Positions 35,094-46,648 of a stretch of 64,000 nt of DNA are shown here, one piece after another. The notes under the pieces are model-generated. The model was not told the origin of the DNA. It saw only the letters and a program-made list of their open reading frames with translations, and did no database searches. The translations under genes and the position numbers were made by a program. Positions within the stretch are counted from its first letter, which is position 1; the number at the start of each line of letters is the position of its first letter. Source of the stretch: Tetraselmis striata (Eukaryota; Chlorophyta; Chlorodendrophyceae; Chlorodendrales; Chlorodendraceae); contig VCJN01002242.1 in the NCBI GenBank assembly GCA_006384855.1, positions 98,064 through 162,063 of the forward strand, in the 5' to 3' direction.

Positions 35094-37360
35094 CTCCTCG
35101 CCTCTCCCCCTCCGAGCCATCTGAGGTAGCAACCACACACGGGAAGGGGGACAGCGTGGAGCAGGGCGCGGGCGCTGGGCGGAGGCGCACCTTGCCGCCG
35201 CCAGACTTGATCAGCTCCTGAACGTCCTCGGCGATGATGCGCCCCCCTGGGCCTGAACCAGCCGCACCCTGCATGGCGGACACGCATGGAACCGTTGGCA
35301 TCCCAAGCGCACAGCGCGAGAATGTTTTCCATGGGAGAATGCGGTGGCAGAAGCAGAGAATGGGGGCGCGAGGGGGTGGGGGAGGGGGGGCAAAGGAGGG
35401 CTGGGACTCACTTCCAGGCTGACATTGGCCTCGCGCGCCATGCGCTTGGCCAGCGGGCTTGCGATGATGCGAGGGCCGCTGGCGACGGTGCGCTGAGCGG
35501 GCGCATCGGGCTTGGCCGACGGCGAGGCGGCCGCGGCGGGCTCAGCCGCGGGCGCAGCGGCCTCGGGCGCGGCCGACTCCTCGCCGGTGTAGTCCTCAAA
35601 AGCCGCGATGTCACCCTCATCGTCGACCATGACAGCCACCTGGATAGCCATGGCAGCCAGTTGGGCTGGCGGTGAGGATAGACCATCGGTACTACGCATG
35701 CACCAGAGATGGCAAAGCGAGAAGCAATGCAGAGGGGGGAGTGGCAAGGGGAAGGGGGGGGGGGGGGGTTCCCATCGCGCACCAGCGTGCCGACTTTGAT
35801 GGCGTCTGTGCCAGGCTGCACGAGGATCTTGGCCAGGTAGCCATCGTCCTGGCTCTCCCAGTCCATCGAGGCCTTGTCGGTTTCGATCATCGCCAGGGAG
35901 TCGCCTGCCGCCACAGCATCGCCAACCTTCTTCTTCCACTCTGAGATGGTTCCCTGTGTGCATTCACCGAGCCATCAGCCAGGCAAGGGACGCCGCCAGG
36001 GGCGGTGGGGGGGGGGGGAGGGGCTCCCATGTTGCTGCGGGGAGAGGTATCCCCCATCCACCCCACCCCAATCAAGCCAGGTGAGCTAGACGGCCACCTG
36101 CTCCATAGTGGGCGACAGGGACGGCATCTCGAGCTTCAGATGCGCCGGGTACGACTTGCCAGAGCTGGCAGCTGGCTCGGCGGGCTTCTCAGAGGCCGGC
36201 GAAGCTGGCGCCGGTGGCGCCTCAGCATCTTGGCCGGGCGTAAAGTTGGCAAAGGCGGAAATGTCGGTGCCCTCCTCCACGATGATGGCTACCAGGGTGC
36301 CGCAGGGGATGTCCTTGGTGCCCTCCGGCACGAGGATCTTGGCTATAACTCCGTCTTCCTGTGCCTCCCACTCCACGGTGGCCTTGTCTGTCTCCACTTC
36401 GCATAGTATGTCACCGGGCGCGACGGTGTCGCCCTCCTTCTTCACCCACTTCACGATGTTGCCCTGCGCAGAGCAGCACAGCGCTCCGCTATGTCTACCC
36501 GGGCACACACGACAGTTCCACCAACAAGCAACCCCCCTCCATCCGCTCGTGGAGCCGTGCCTGTGCCAGCAGGCAGCCTCACCTGAGTCATTGTTGGCGA
36601 CAGCGAAGGCATCTCGAGGGGATCGTAAGCTGGAACTGCTCGCCAGGAAGGGTCATCCGGGAGAAGATGATTGGCGAAAAGGGTTGAGAACGCATGTTGC
36701 AGCCGCCAGGGGGTGCGGGGGAGGGGGCAAGAGGGCCGGTGGCACGTGGCAGGATGGGAACTGGTCGCTGATCGCACCTGATGACATAAACCGCGGGCAC
36801 AACAAGCCGCTCATCCTGCCAGCGGACCCTGAGACGCCAGGCAGGATGCTGATCCCCCCCTGAGGCTTCAGCATGCCGACCCTGTGCAACCGGCGGCCAG
36901 CGCAGCGCGTCAGCGCTGCTGTTCTGGGCTTCGCAGGCCGACCCCGCGACCCTGAGGCCTCAATTTGAGGCCTGAGTGACAATGCCACGGCGATGCCGTA
37001 CAGTCCAGCCGTGCCCTGCGCTGCCTTTGCCTCAAACCCCCCATTCGCTGCAATGCACCATCACCCCTAACCGCCTCCTCCCCCGACATCCCCCGCACAC
37101 CGCAACGCCCCGATCACGAAACCAAAAAACATCCGCGCGTGTGCGTCAGGGGGCAGCTGGATCGTCAGGCCAGGATGTCTGTCGAATTTCTGGTCGGCGG
37201 CGTACCGGGCGGCGGTGCAGGCCGCCGTGGAGAGAGCGCGGCCGGCGAGCGGAGACGCCCTACCAGCGATGCCGGCTCCGACACCGCCGGAAGCGGAGGA
37301 CGACGAGGCCCGGGACAGCAGCCGGCAGCCGGCGGCGGCGGCCCGCCGAAAGACAGCCAT
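33492..37360 (-). CDS. DLAT: Dihydrolipoamide acetyltransferase, E2 of mitochondrial pyruvate dehydrogenase
   Basis: Transfers acetyl from the lipoyl arm to CoA in the pyruvate dehydrogenase core. Eight exons (37123-37360, 36583-36629, 36098-36463, 35783-35953, 35412-35639, 35191-35268, 34326-34895, 33492-33680) give about 628 residues. Residues 1-50 are an Arg/Ala/Ser-rich mitochondrial presequence. Two lipoyl domains follow, with lipoyl lysines 122 (ETDKATVEW) and 244 (ETDKASMDW), each opened by PSLSPTM. An Ala/Pro linker leads to the E3-binding domain (about 331-372; [14 protein letters not shown] to [12 protein letters not shown]) and the catalytic domain from about 390, with active-site His601 and Asp605 in [20 protein letters not shown] is restored at the last splice. 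The exon 1 donor (G|GTTTCG) is the only uncertain junction. Introns hold runs of C and G up to 31 bases long. Confidence 0.95.
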
Positions 37361-38998
37361 AGTGACGGACTTCGCGGCCCTGGATGATTCACTTAAGTTG
37401 CTGATCGGCGGGAGTGGCACGTCCCTCTTCTGCGACGGGGGGAGCACAACGGTGAAAGGGGGGGCGGGGGGTCGGGGGGGGGGAGGTAGGGTTCTGAGGC
37501 CGCCGTGCCTCCGATCGTCTGTGAATGTGCGTCCGCCCGGGTAATAAAGGGGCGCGCGCTCCGGCCATATTCATCATGCTGCGCGCAAGCGATGCTGCGC
37601 GTCAGTGAACAGCAGGGCGTGAAGTATTAAGGATTATAGCCATCGCGCAGGCAGAAACCCCTAATTTCATATTTACATTGCTTAAAGATTATTTTATTTC
37701 AACATATTAATTAGATTGTTGCTGGCGGATATAAATCTATGTACGTTATTCGCACGCACGTACCAGCGCTCAGAACGCATAGCGGATACATGTAGCGAAC
37801 TTTACGACTATATCGACAAGGTACCAGGTAGCGACTATATATCAACCTTCAGTATTTCTATGCAGATATCGTGCACAATAAATAGGGTGTTTTTGCCGAG
37901 AAGGCCCTACTTGGGACCTTAACTAGACCGTCCTAGACATCGTCTGCTTACTATATTTCAGCGGACGATACAACATTTTCAAAATAACATATGCATACCA
38001 TGGTAACGTCCCTGTAAGGATTACACTGTATATGATTAAATCTGTACAGTGTATATTAAAGCAAAACAGTATTAGGTGCGTCGGCAAGCCACTACTCATG
38101 TTGGGTGAGACCTAGCTTGTCAGTCTTGTCACCCCTTTGATGCATGGGGTCCAATCCTTAATAAGACATCCATGGCAGTCTGGTCTCGTGGCAACATCAC
38201 GCCATCCCACATCTCGTTATTGGTGTCTAGACGTAACACGTGTAGGTGCGTCGGCGCATATATCCAACGCTACCTGCTTGTTCATCCTCATGTAATTGTT
38301 ATTCCCCGTGTTCGTAGCATCAACAGCAAACACATGATATATTGACAGTGCACTGCTCTAGCAAAATTTATGCCTTACCCCTTGCCCCAGGGAGGGTGAG
38401 AAGCACAAGGGAGCGCAGTGGTTGTCAGGCCAGCAAGCGTGCAATTTGAGCCATGCGTGTTTGCAGGAACCAGTGCCATAGAACTTGATGGCAGTCCAAC
38501 CCGTTCTGTATTTCTTATGTATGCAGGCTGCCTTCTTAATTGCATGGAGTCGGTGGCTGTCCTTTTGTCCCACTGCTGCCTTAGGGAAAAGAACTGTGCT
38601 CCAAGGTATCGGAGTGGGTGGTGGAGTTATTAATGTGGGGTCAAGGATGCATGAGCCGGGCTGCGAATGAGCATGTGACCTATGAGGATGCATGGGACGA
38701 TGTAAGGCAGGGGGGGGGGGGGGTTATGAATTCAGTGTATGCGGCATCAGGAGCGTGATTGCTTTCCTACAAATGGGATGCTATTACATATTCGCCTGAA
38801 GACTCGAGGTTTGCATGTTTACGTACTGGGAGATGGCGCTATGACCTGGGTCAGACGACCGAGTGCCGATTTTGTCGATGTCACTCGGAAAGAGGCAACA
38901 TACAAGAACCTGCTGATCAATGGGCGCCAGAGAAAGTGCGTTGACTACACGCCCCACTGAGTGGGAGGTAGGCCGGCACAGTCTGCATGGCCGCGAGA
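37361..38998. other. Intergenic region between the E2 and LOG2-like genes
   Basis: The first 200 bases are GC-rich and likely hold the E2 promoter. From 37640 to 38350 the DNA is AT-rich with no gene. A poly-G run lies at about 38711. Open frames here are short and unrecognised. Confidence 0.4.
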
Positions 38999-41375
38999 TC
39001 ACGCCGCAGGTACGGCCTCGGAAGCAGGAGTGCTGCTGGCCGCAGACTTGGACTGCAGCTTGATGTGCAGCAGCGACTCCACGGTTTCCCGGCAAATGGG
39101 GCACCGGTTTGTCCGGTGCCTCAGCATGTTTGCGCACTCGCTGCACATGCACATGTGCCGGCAAGGCAGCACAGTGGTGTCCCGCCCATTCACCATGCAA
39201 ATGACACACTCGGAGCCCTGGTCCATGTCAGTGACGTTTGCGGTGCCCTGGACAGACGTCTCCATGCCATAGATCTCCTGCAGCATCAAACACACGCCAA
39301 GGGTCAGAGCAAAAGTATCACAGAGAAACGGAATCTGCACAGGCGTGCGTTCCGAGGGTTGGTATTCCGGTGAGCGGGGAAGACGTTGGCTGCAAACGGG
39401 AGGCGCAGCGGCACCTGCAGCTCATAGCTGACGCCCGCGACCCATATCTTTTGCTTCTGGACCTTGGCTTTCCAGTTGCCATTGGGATCTTGCTCCAGCG
39501 TGGCAAAGGTAGTCTGGCTCTGGATCCACAGCGGCTGCGAGGAGCCCTCCTGCAGGTCTGCGAGCGTCTTCCCCTCGCTCTTGTCCTCCAGCGCCGTCTC
39601 CAGGCGGATTACAAGCGGCCATCTTTCGCCCTCTGCAGGCGCAGACAGCTGGGCCTTGCTGTACAGTGACGTGGCGACGCAATGGCTGGTGCCGTTTGAA
39701 TCGGGTATGCTGTCTGGCTGAGGGAACGCCAGTCCCAACTGCCAGGAGCGGGACAAAGGGAGAGGGGGGAGGGGGGGGGGGGGGGGGGGGGCAGCTATGA
39801 GTAAGGGGACCAGTGCCATAGCTGCTATGCTTTATCCCTTCGCTTTCGAAGAAACGGGAGAATGGGGAGTGGAAGAAAGCGAAGGAGGGGGGACGGGTGT
39901 TAAGGAAGCATTGCGGATCGGCGCCTCTGTGCTCACCCCTTTCTGGTAGATAACCCGCGGCCCAGGATCTTGTGTTGAGGGGGTCAGCTTGCAGCCTTGC
40001 GACATGTCCTCAGCCGCCATGACAAAGGTGGTCACGCTGTGGGTCGCACAGACACAGAGCTTAGCTGGCGTGGCTGCAGTCTTATTAGTTAATTAATAGG
40101 GGCATCGAGATAAATGAAGATTTGCAGATGTGGGTTTTTGGGGGGGAAAGGGGGGCACCTGCACAGCGCGGTGCTGTCAAACTTGAAGTACACATCCAAG
40201 ATGTCGGGGTTGCCGGGCCTAGGCACCAGCTTGAGGGAGTCCTTCTTCAGGTTGACGGCATTGCGGATGGTGCTCGTTTGCTGTAGCTGGCCGTCCTGGG
40301 CGCCTGCTGGCGGGTTGGGTTGTGGGTAGTGCTGCGGAACAGCGTTGAGGAAGGAGGGAAAGGGAGGGGGACAGGAAGGGAGGAGGGAGGTTACTGGGGA
40401 CAACGTTGTCACAGCCACTGCACATGCGGGGAGGGAGGGCTGAGAGCGGGAGAAGGGGGGGGGGACTGGCAGCCTGGACTCTCCGTGGCCGTACCGGTCC
40501 GTTCTGGTTCGGCGGCGGCTGCACAGGGGGGGCGCCTCCCGACCGGTACTGTCCATAGTTTGACTGGTAATGATGATGCTGCGTGACTGCAGGTGGCGGG
40601 TAGTGGCCGCTATACACGTTGCCCTGTATCATGGTAAGAGCAGACAGGGACACGCGCCACTCAGCACACCGCTCAGCCCCCTTAGATGTGAGAGACCATA
40701 TAAAGAAGCACACTCCAGAGGATCGTGGAGTGCTCTCTCAGACACCGCACCGCGTGCGCCTCAGCACGGGTGGGAGCTGGCAGGTCGGCTGTGCCTGGTG
40801 ACTTTGAACCCCCCCCCCCCCCCCCCCCCCCCCTCTCATTACGCCTCACAGCCAGCAGGGTAGCGTCCCCTGAGAGTAGCAGGCAACAATGTGGACGGAT
40901 AGCTGCGAGGAGAGGCAGGGCTTTGAGCTGGAGCGGCTGCCAGGGACAAAAAAAGGGTCGTGGCGCCTGCCGGACGCATTCCTAGCTGCCGCGCTGGATG
41001 GAGAAATAATAAGCCCCCCGTCGCCCCCGTCGCCCCCCCCCCCCCCCCCCCCCCCCCCAACACCACCACCCTTCTCTCTCGCCGTCCGCCACCCGTGCAG
41101 CACCGGGCTGAGATCAGTTCGAGCGGGGACGGGCCTCATTCTGGAAGTTTTGGCACGCAAGGCTGGAGCTTGCGGGGTAGGGCGCGGGAACGTGGGACGC
41201 GACGGAGGCGCGCCGGTCCGCGTAGGTCAAGGTAGTTTTCTGTAACTTCATGTTCTAGTTGGGCACAGAGCAGATGTCGGGCCCGGTCGGTACTCACCCC
41301 TTGCTGCCCTGCGCCCCCGGGCGGCCACGGGGCCGGCTCAGGCTGACGACGCCTGCTGCTCTGGGTGCTACCCAT
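38999..41375 (-). CDS. LOG2: RING E3 ubiquitin ligase, LOG2/MGRN1 type, N-myristoylation site
   Basis: Six exons (41298-41375, 40495-40623, 40159-40331, 39937-40036, 39415-39738, 38999-39277) splice in phase to 360 residues, close to plant LOG2. It begins MGSTQSSRRR: Gly2 with a following Ser/Thr pattern and basic run, a myristoylation and membrane signal. Residues 27-100 are Pro/Gln/Tyr-rich. A domain-associated-with-RING region follows (TSTIRNAVNLKKDSLKL, FDSTALCSVTTFVM, VIYQKGLGLAF, WVAGVSYELQEIYG). The C3HC4 RING uses Cys292, 295, 307, His309, Cys313, 316, 327 and 330 (SECVICM, DTTVLPCRHMCMCSECA, NRCPICR). Such ligases ubiquitylate membrane proteins; the substrate here is unknown. A small exon in the 674-base first intron cannot be excluded. 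Confidence 0.92.
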
Positions 41376-41914
41376 GGTGTGGCTCCAGACGCCCAGCGAG
41401 TGGCCGCCAGGGTCTGGTGGGGGACGCCGAAGGTCAGGGGGGCAGAGGGCTGTCTAGCGGGCGAGGCTCACTGGCTTCGCTGGAGGTGCTTCTACTGCCC
41501 TACTTGCGTCGTCTCGTCGACTGTCCGGTGCTGTGCCACGGCTGACGTACAGGGTACCTGGTACCTGTACCGGCACGCGCCATATGCGGGATGCGGGCCG
41601 CCGCTTTTAGGCGGCTTGCTGTGTTGATTTTCTAATTCTGGGGAACTGCCCTTTTTGTAATTCACACCGGCACGCGCAGAACGATATGACGACGCCACTC
41701 CGCCCCGGGGCGGGCATACTGACTGACACATTCCGATGACGCCACTTGAGAGTTCGACGAGCGCGCTGCGCGCTCTAACGTTCAGCCCCGTATTTACCCA
41801 AGGAGGCACGATTTGCCAAAGAATGTCAGCTCGCTTACATTGGAGGCTAAGACGAGAACCACGGGCTTGGCCTGGGTGTCTCCTAGCGCAGAAAGATGGC
41901 TGTGGGTGGGTGGG
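41376..41914. other. Flank of the LOG2-like gene and relic next to the LTR element
   Basis: 5' flank of the ligase gene to about 41630. Beyond it, TTTACCCAAGGAGGCACGAT at 41796 also occurs just inside the LTR element at 42091, so part of 41640-41914 may be the tail of an older related element. Confidence 0.4.
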
Positions 41915-42090
41915 TGCGCGAGCCGGTTGAGGCGAGCGCAAAGCAGAGAGTGCCGGTGCCCGAGGGCGGATCCCTCAGGTCGTGGTGCTGGTGCGGGCCG
42001 GCAGGCCCCAGTCCGTGCGCCGACCGCGGGGATCGGGCGCAGTACAACATTGCTAAGTACTGTAAACCTCTAGATGACTACATCTGACCA
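41915..42090 (-). repeat. LTR, downstream copy
   Basis: 176 bases, identical by eye to 43135-43310. It is the 3' LTR in the element's own orientation. Confidence 0.85.
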
Positions 42091-43134
42091 TTTACCCAAG
42101 GAGGCACGATTTGCCAGAGAAGAAAGCCAAAGGCTTGCACAGGTAGCGAAGTGTAGCGGCCGGACGGGGACGAGCTAGCAGCAGAACCGCAGCATAGCAG
42201 CTCGCTGCCGAGGCCGCGCCTTTGCGCAACCTGTGCGATGCCCACGTGACACTGGGGGGCGGCTGGGCGCCCGCCGCCAGGCAGGCGTCCCGCAGCCAGT
42301 CAGTGGGAGTGGCTGAAAAGAACCAAGCGGCGGAAGGCTCCAGCGGGGAGACGCTCCAAAACTTGGTCGGCAGGCCGGCGCCTGAGAGAGGGCGGCAAGA
42401 AGGCGGGGCTCGGCCGCCATCGACACCGTCCAGGGCGCTCCAGAGCCCGGGCGCGGGCGCCGTGCGCGGGACGGGCGGCCCAGGTACTGTACACTGTACT
42501 GCAGTGACGGCCGTACCGCCAGGGATTGGCCGCAGGCCTTAGCATAACAGCGAAGATATAGGTTGTCGTACGCTGTCAGACCCCGCTGCTCCGCGAGGCC
42601 GCGGGCGGCGGTGTCGTCGGTCAGAATCCACAAGCGAGGCTCGTCGCCGTCGCGTGGGGGTGGCTCCAGACCGGAAGGGGGGACTTGACCGAAGTAGGCG
42701 AAGTCGACGTACTCGAGCTCGGTGTCGAGTGCGTCCAGCTCAGCAGGAAGGGGCTCTTGCGCTCCTTGCTCACCACCCTCGGGCGCAGGCGCGCCCGCGG
42801 GAATGGCTGGCTGGGTGCCTTTGGGAGGAGGCGGTTGCACGGGAGGGGCCAGTCGAGCGAGTAAGGCGGCCGTAGCCGCCTCGAACTGCTCGGCCAGCCG
42901 CTTCTCCAGGGCTATTGCTTGGGCCGTCAGGCGTTTCTCCAATTCCGCGATGGATGCCGCAGTGGCGCCGCCCGGGGCGTCGTCGACTAGGGCGTCTTCC
43001 GGTACATGACGAGGGGGCATCCTGCTGTCGCGGGGTGGGGAACGAAGGTGTAGCGTCTCGGGAGGCTGAGGCTCGGGTCCGAGTCGGCATAGAGTAAGCT
43101 GACACTATGCTCGACTGCTAGAGTCGAGACTGCT

Positions 43135-43310
43135 TGCGCGAGCCGGTTGAGGCGAGCGCAAAGCAGAGAGTGCCGGTGCCCGAGGGCGGATCCCTCAGGT
43201 CGTGGTGCTGGTGCGGGCCGGCAGGCCCCAGTCCGTGCGCCGACCGCGGGGATCGGGCGCAGTACAACATTGCTAAGTACTGTAAACCTCTAGATGACTA
43301 CATCTGACCA
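43135..43310 (-). repeat. LTR, upstream copy
   Basis: 176 bases, identical by eye to 41915-42090. It is the 5' LTR in the element's own orientation. Confidence 0.85.
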
Positions 43311-43405
43311 TATACATATTATACACTACGCTTCAAAATAAATGGCAAATCCTACTTTGGGTAGGGTCTGTGCTTCGCGCACAATCGAAGCGCGTGGCGC
43401 CAATT

Positions 43406-43593
43406 GATCTAAACTAGTTTATGGGGTTTCCTCCCTTGACCTAACCGCTTTTCAGCTACAAGTGCTGCTCAGTGGTACGGGAACTAGGCACCTGTCGTTG
43501 CGCCCTTTTTGGGTGCAACACGAGTAGATATAAAAGCAGCCATATCAGCTGATGAGCCTGCCATGTTCCAGTTTTCGCTGCATTACACGCAGC
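43406..43593 (+). repeat. Split direct repeat A1
   Basis: Starts GATCTAAACTAGTTTATGGG and ends near TTACACGCAGC. Repeated as A2 at 46343 and, inverted, at 60212-60402. Confidence 0.85.
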
Positions 43594-46316
43594 ATGTTAA
43601 AACTGTCTCGTATCCTGTTGCGAGCAAGGTCACCCCAGGTTGTTCAAGACCACACCCGGCTCTCCACCCGTGTGTGATATTTTCATCCGTACATCCGTGT
43701 GTTACCATGCCATATGGAGAAGAACCCGTCGTTGAGCCGACGCTCGAGTCGCTACACGCAGACGTGAAGGCCCAGTCTACATTACTGCGCGAGCTTGCAA
43801 CAGCGTTGGCCCAAATGACGGCTCGTGAGCGCGTTGTTGATGGAGAAGGGGCACATGTTTCCGGTTCCGGGCAGCGCATCGCGGGACAGCCGATAGGCAG
43901 CGGGGAGCCGCAGAGCTTCCGACTTGCTAGAGCTAGCCCAGAGCGGCCGTGTCGGAGCAAAATCCGTGAGTAGTGACGAGGATGACTACCTCGCGGTGCC
44001 AGAGCTACTGCAGCGAGCAGAGTTTGGTTACGAGGCCGTTCGACCGGTCAGCCGAGTGTCTGGACTCTTCCCCTGAGCACCGACCTAACGAACGAGTACC
44101 TCAAGCATGATGATGACCGGCGTCTGCCGGCCCAGGAGGAGTATCTATGGATGTCGTGTTTCGGCGCCCGCATGGCCGCACTTTTCGTGGCTCTCGACGA
44201 GCTGCTGCCTTACGTCCCTGCTGCAAGTCAGGACCTCACCCCCTACCTCGCGAGAGCTCGGAACCACGCCAAAGCCATGCATCGACAAGGCGTTTCGCTT
44301 TCATTGGCCTTCCTACGGAGGCATACGAGGTCAAGCGTGTGCACGGTGACCAAGGTGTTCTGGACGTGCTGCAAGCCCAGCACTTTCAGCCTGCTTCTGA
44401 TCATATGGGATTTGGGATTTTTGGGGACCTCATGAGGGACTACGAGCGTCGCGTCTTCGAGGCGACTGTGGCCAGCAGCGCAAAAGCAACCACTACTGCT
44501 CGGGTAGCGGCAGCAGCTGCAGGGCGCGGGCGTGGACGAGGGCGTGGCGATGGACGTGGGCGTGGCCGCGAAGGTGAGCACGAGTGACGGTGTGGGGCGC
44601 CTCTCGTCGGAGCTGCAGGAGCCTTGCGAGGCCACCTTTCGGTGACCGCCGCAAAGCGCACCCTTGAAGCTCAACGACGGGATGAGCGCCATGTGTCAGG
44701 ACCTGACCCCTCCCACCTCGGGAGACATCATTTAGACCTTCCTTGGTGCGGCGCTTCTTACAGCTACAGCCGAGTGCGGCTCAGCCATCCGCACACCTGC
44801 ACATGGCGGCTCAACCAACCGCCTCCCGTACCATTTCATCACTGCGTCCGTCGGTTGTCACACTGCGTGTTACAACTGGTTCGCAACGACCAAGCTTCGC
44901 GCGTGTATGTTACGCGCGTGACAGACGCTACGACCGCGAAGGGCGCGGGCGCGCGGGGTGGCCCTCTTACCCGAACCTAGCCCCGCAAACCCGTACTAGT
45001 CCTACTGCAAACCCGTCCAGCAACTACCGGCCAACCGCCGGGAGCCTATCTAGCCGCTGCTGCCGAGTACTTTGCAAACATGAGTCGCCCCCTGGTACTC
45101 TGTCGGTAAAACGACGCACTTACGTAATTCACGAGCCCGAAGTTGTCGCTCACTGGGCTGCTTCACTGCGATCTCGACTGCAGGATGCTTTCGGCTCAGA
45201 CGAGTTAGGACAGCGGACGCTCGACTTGCTCTTCAGCTCTCTCACCGCTCAGACACTCAAGAGCTACGCCAGCAGACTGTCTCGGTTCGCGGAGTGCTGC
45301 CACGACTCCGATAACATCAGCCCGCTAGAGGCGACCACTGCTATTGTCGTCCGGTACGTTGCCTGGATTGGTGAGGGAGGGCACACTGGAGCTAAGTCAC
45401 TGCAACCCTACTTGTCTGCAATCAACACGTTCTTCGAGCTGCACAACCTCGATCCAATCGCCAAGGACAGCCTACAGCTTATGGCAGCTAGGCGTGGGCT
45501 GATGCTGCGGCAGCGCCGTCTTGAAGCCGCCCCTTTGCGAGGTCCTCTGCCTGCTGATGTAGCTTACGGCTTCGTCGAAAAGGCCGAGTTGATTGTGTCA
45601 TCTGCTCCCACCACATAGTACCACCACGACTTCCGAGCCCTCGTGGCCTCGGTTGTCAACTTCATGTTCTTTGCCAGGGGGCTTACTGGCGTCTCTTGCC
45701 GAGTGCGGGATGTGCATGTCGACGATTATAACATTACCCTGCAGGTGTACCGCGAGAAAGGTCGCGCTGGCCGACGGGGACCCGACGACATGCGCGCGCT
45801 TCTCCTTCCGGTGTCAGAACACCCCCGAGTTGCACGTCTCATGCACCGCTTCATCGACAACGTACAGTCTGTCCCCCTGGTTACTGTTGCCTTGGCTGAA
45901 ACAAACTTCTGGGCGGTCACTCCAAGCGAGCAGCCAAAATCTTGGGCCGCCGCTACAATGTCGGACTGGCTGTCTACAGCCGTCCGTCTTGTCGGTGCTG
46001 CCCCTCCCGCCGGCACTTCCTGGACCTCACACAACCTTCGCCAGGGAGCAGCGTCTGCCGCTAACGCTATCGGAGTTCCATTGTCCCACATTCGCTACCA
46101 AGGCGGCTGGGCCACTAACTCTGACGTCGTTCTGGACCACGTCGACCCCAACGTTCTTCCTTCACCTGGCGCATGGTTCTTCTTTGGCCACATCGCCCCC
46201 CTCCGCCACTTTAAGTCCAACAGGACTCCGCAGAGGTGGCCTTCCCGGTGCCTCCTTCATGACCTGGCGCTACCCCTTCTCCGTCAATCCACCGCTCTCT
46301 CCGTTCGCTCCTGTTT

Positions 46317-46342
46317 GGCAAAACCAGGCTCGACTTTGAAAT
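46317..46342 (+). repeat. Split direct repeat B1
   Basis: GGCAAAACCAGGCTC followed by TTTGAAA, abutting A2. Matches B2 at 46623-46648. Confidence 0.65.
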
Positions 46343-46527
46343 GATCTAAACTAGATTATGGGGTTTCTTCCCTTGACCTAACCGCTTTTTAGCTACAAGT
46401 GCTGCTCAGTGGTACGGGAACTAGGCACATGTCGTTGCGCACTTTTTGGGTGCAGCACGAGTAGACATAAAAGCGGCCAGAACAGCTGAGCCTGCCATGT
46501 TCCAGTTTTCGCCGCTTTACACGCAGC
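46343..46527 (+). repeat. Split direct repeat A2
   Basis: Second copy of A1, starting GATCTAAACTAGATTATGGG, directly after B1. Confidence 0.85.
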
Positions 46528-46622
46528 GCCCTCCCTAACTATGTTTTCCCTCCACGCTTTTCACTTTACCTTCCTGCTAATTTCGGCTTTTGACCGTGTA
46601 AGACAGCCTGCGCGACCTTTTA

Positions 46623-46648
46623 GGCAAAACCAGACTCATATTTGAAAC
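46623..46648 (+). repeat. Split direct repeat B2
   Basis: GGCAAAACCAGACTC followed by TTTGAAA; second copy of B1, about 95 bases after the end of A2. Confidence 0.6.

Larger units (their letters stand above)
41915..43310 (-). mobile_element. Small LTR retroelement (TRIM-like), recent
   Basis: Two 176-base direct repeats bound a 1.04 kb interior. Read on the minus strand, each repeat starts TG and ends CA, as LTRs do. The interior carries one open frame of 281 codons (42175-43020) that begins with a helical, probably coiled-coil region (AELEKRLTAQAIALEKRLAE) and Pro-rich linkers, Gag-like in style but not assignable to a known capsid. No protease, RT or integrase is present, so it is non-autonomous and looks whole. 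Identical LTRs mean very little time since insertion. A target duplication is not evident at its ends. Confidence 0.75.
43406..46648 (+). mobile_element. Tyrosine-recombinase retroelement fossil, PAT/Kangaroo-like, split direct repeats
   Basis: Coding parts on the + strand: a Gag-like segment (43690-44590) ending in an RG-rich, nucleic-acid-binding tail, and a tyrosine recombinase (about 44900-46340) with a core-binding helix region (LTAQTLKSYASRLSRF) and the catalytic SHNLRQGAASAANAIG and YQGGWA segments. Terminal layout is A1 (43406-43593), coding region, B1 (46317-46342), A2 (46343-46527), B2 (46623-46648), the split-direct-repeat order of PAT-type DIRS elements such as Kangaroo of Volvox. 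No reverse transcriptase or RNase H is visible, so it is a deletion derivative or non-autonomous. It carries a few breaks. The A copies differ at roughly one base in ten, so it is not young. Confidence 0.75.
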
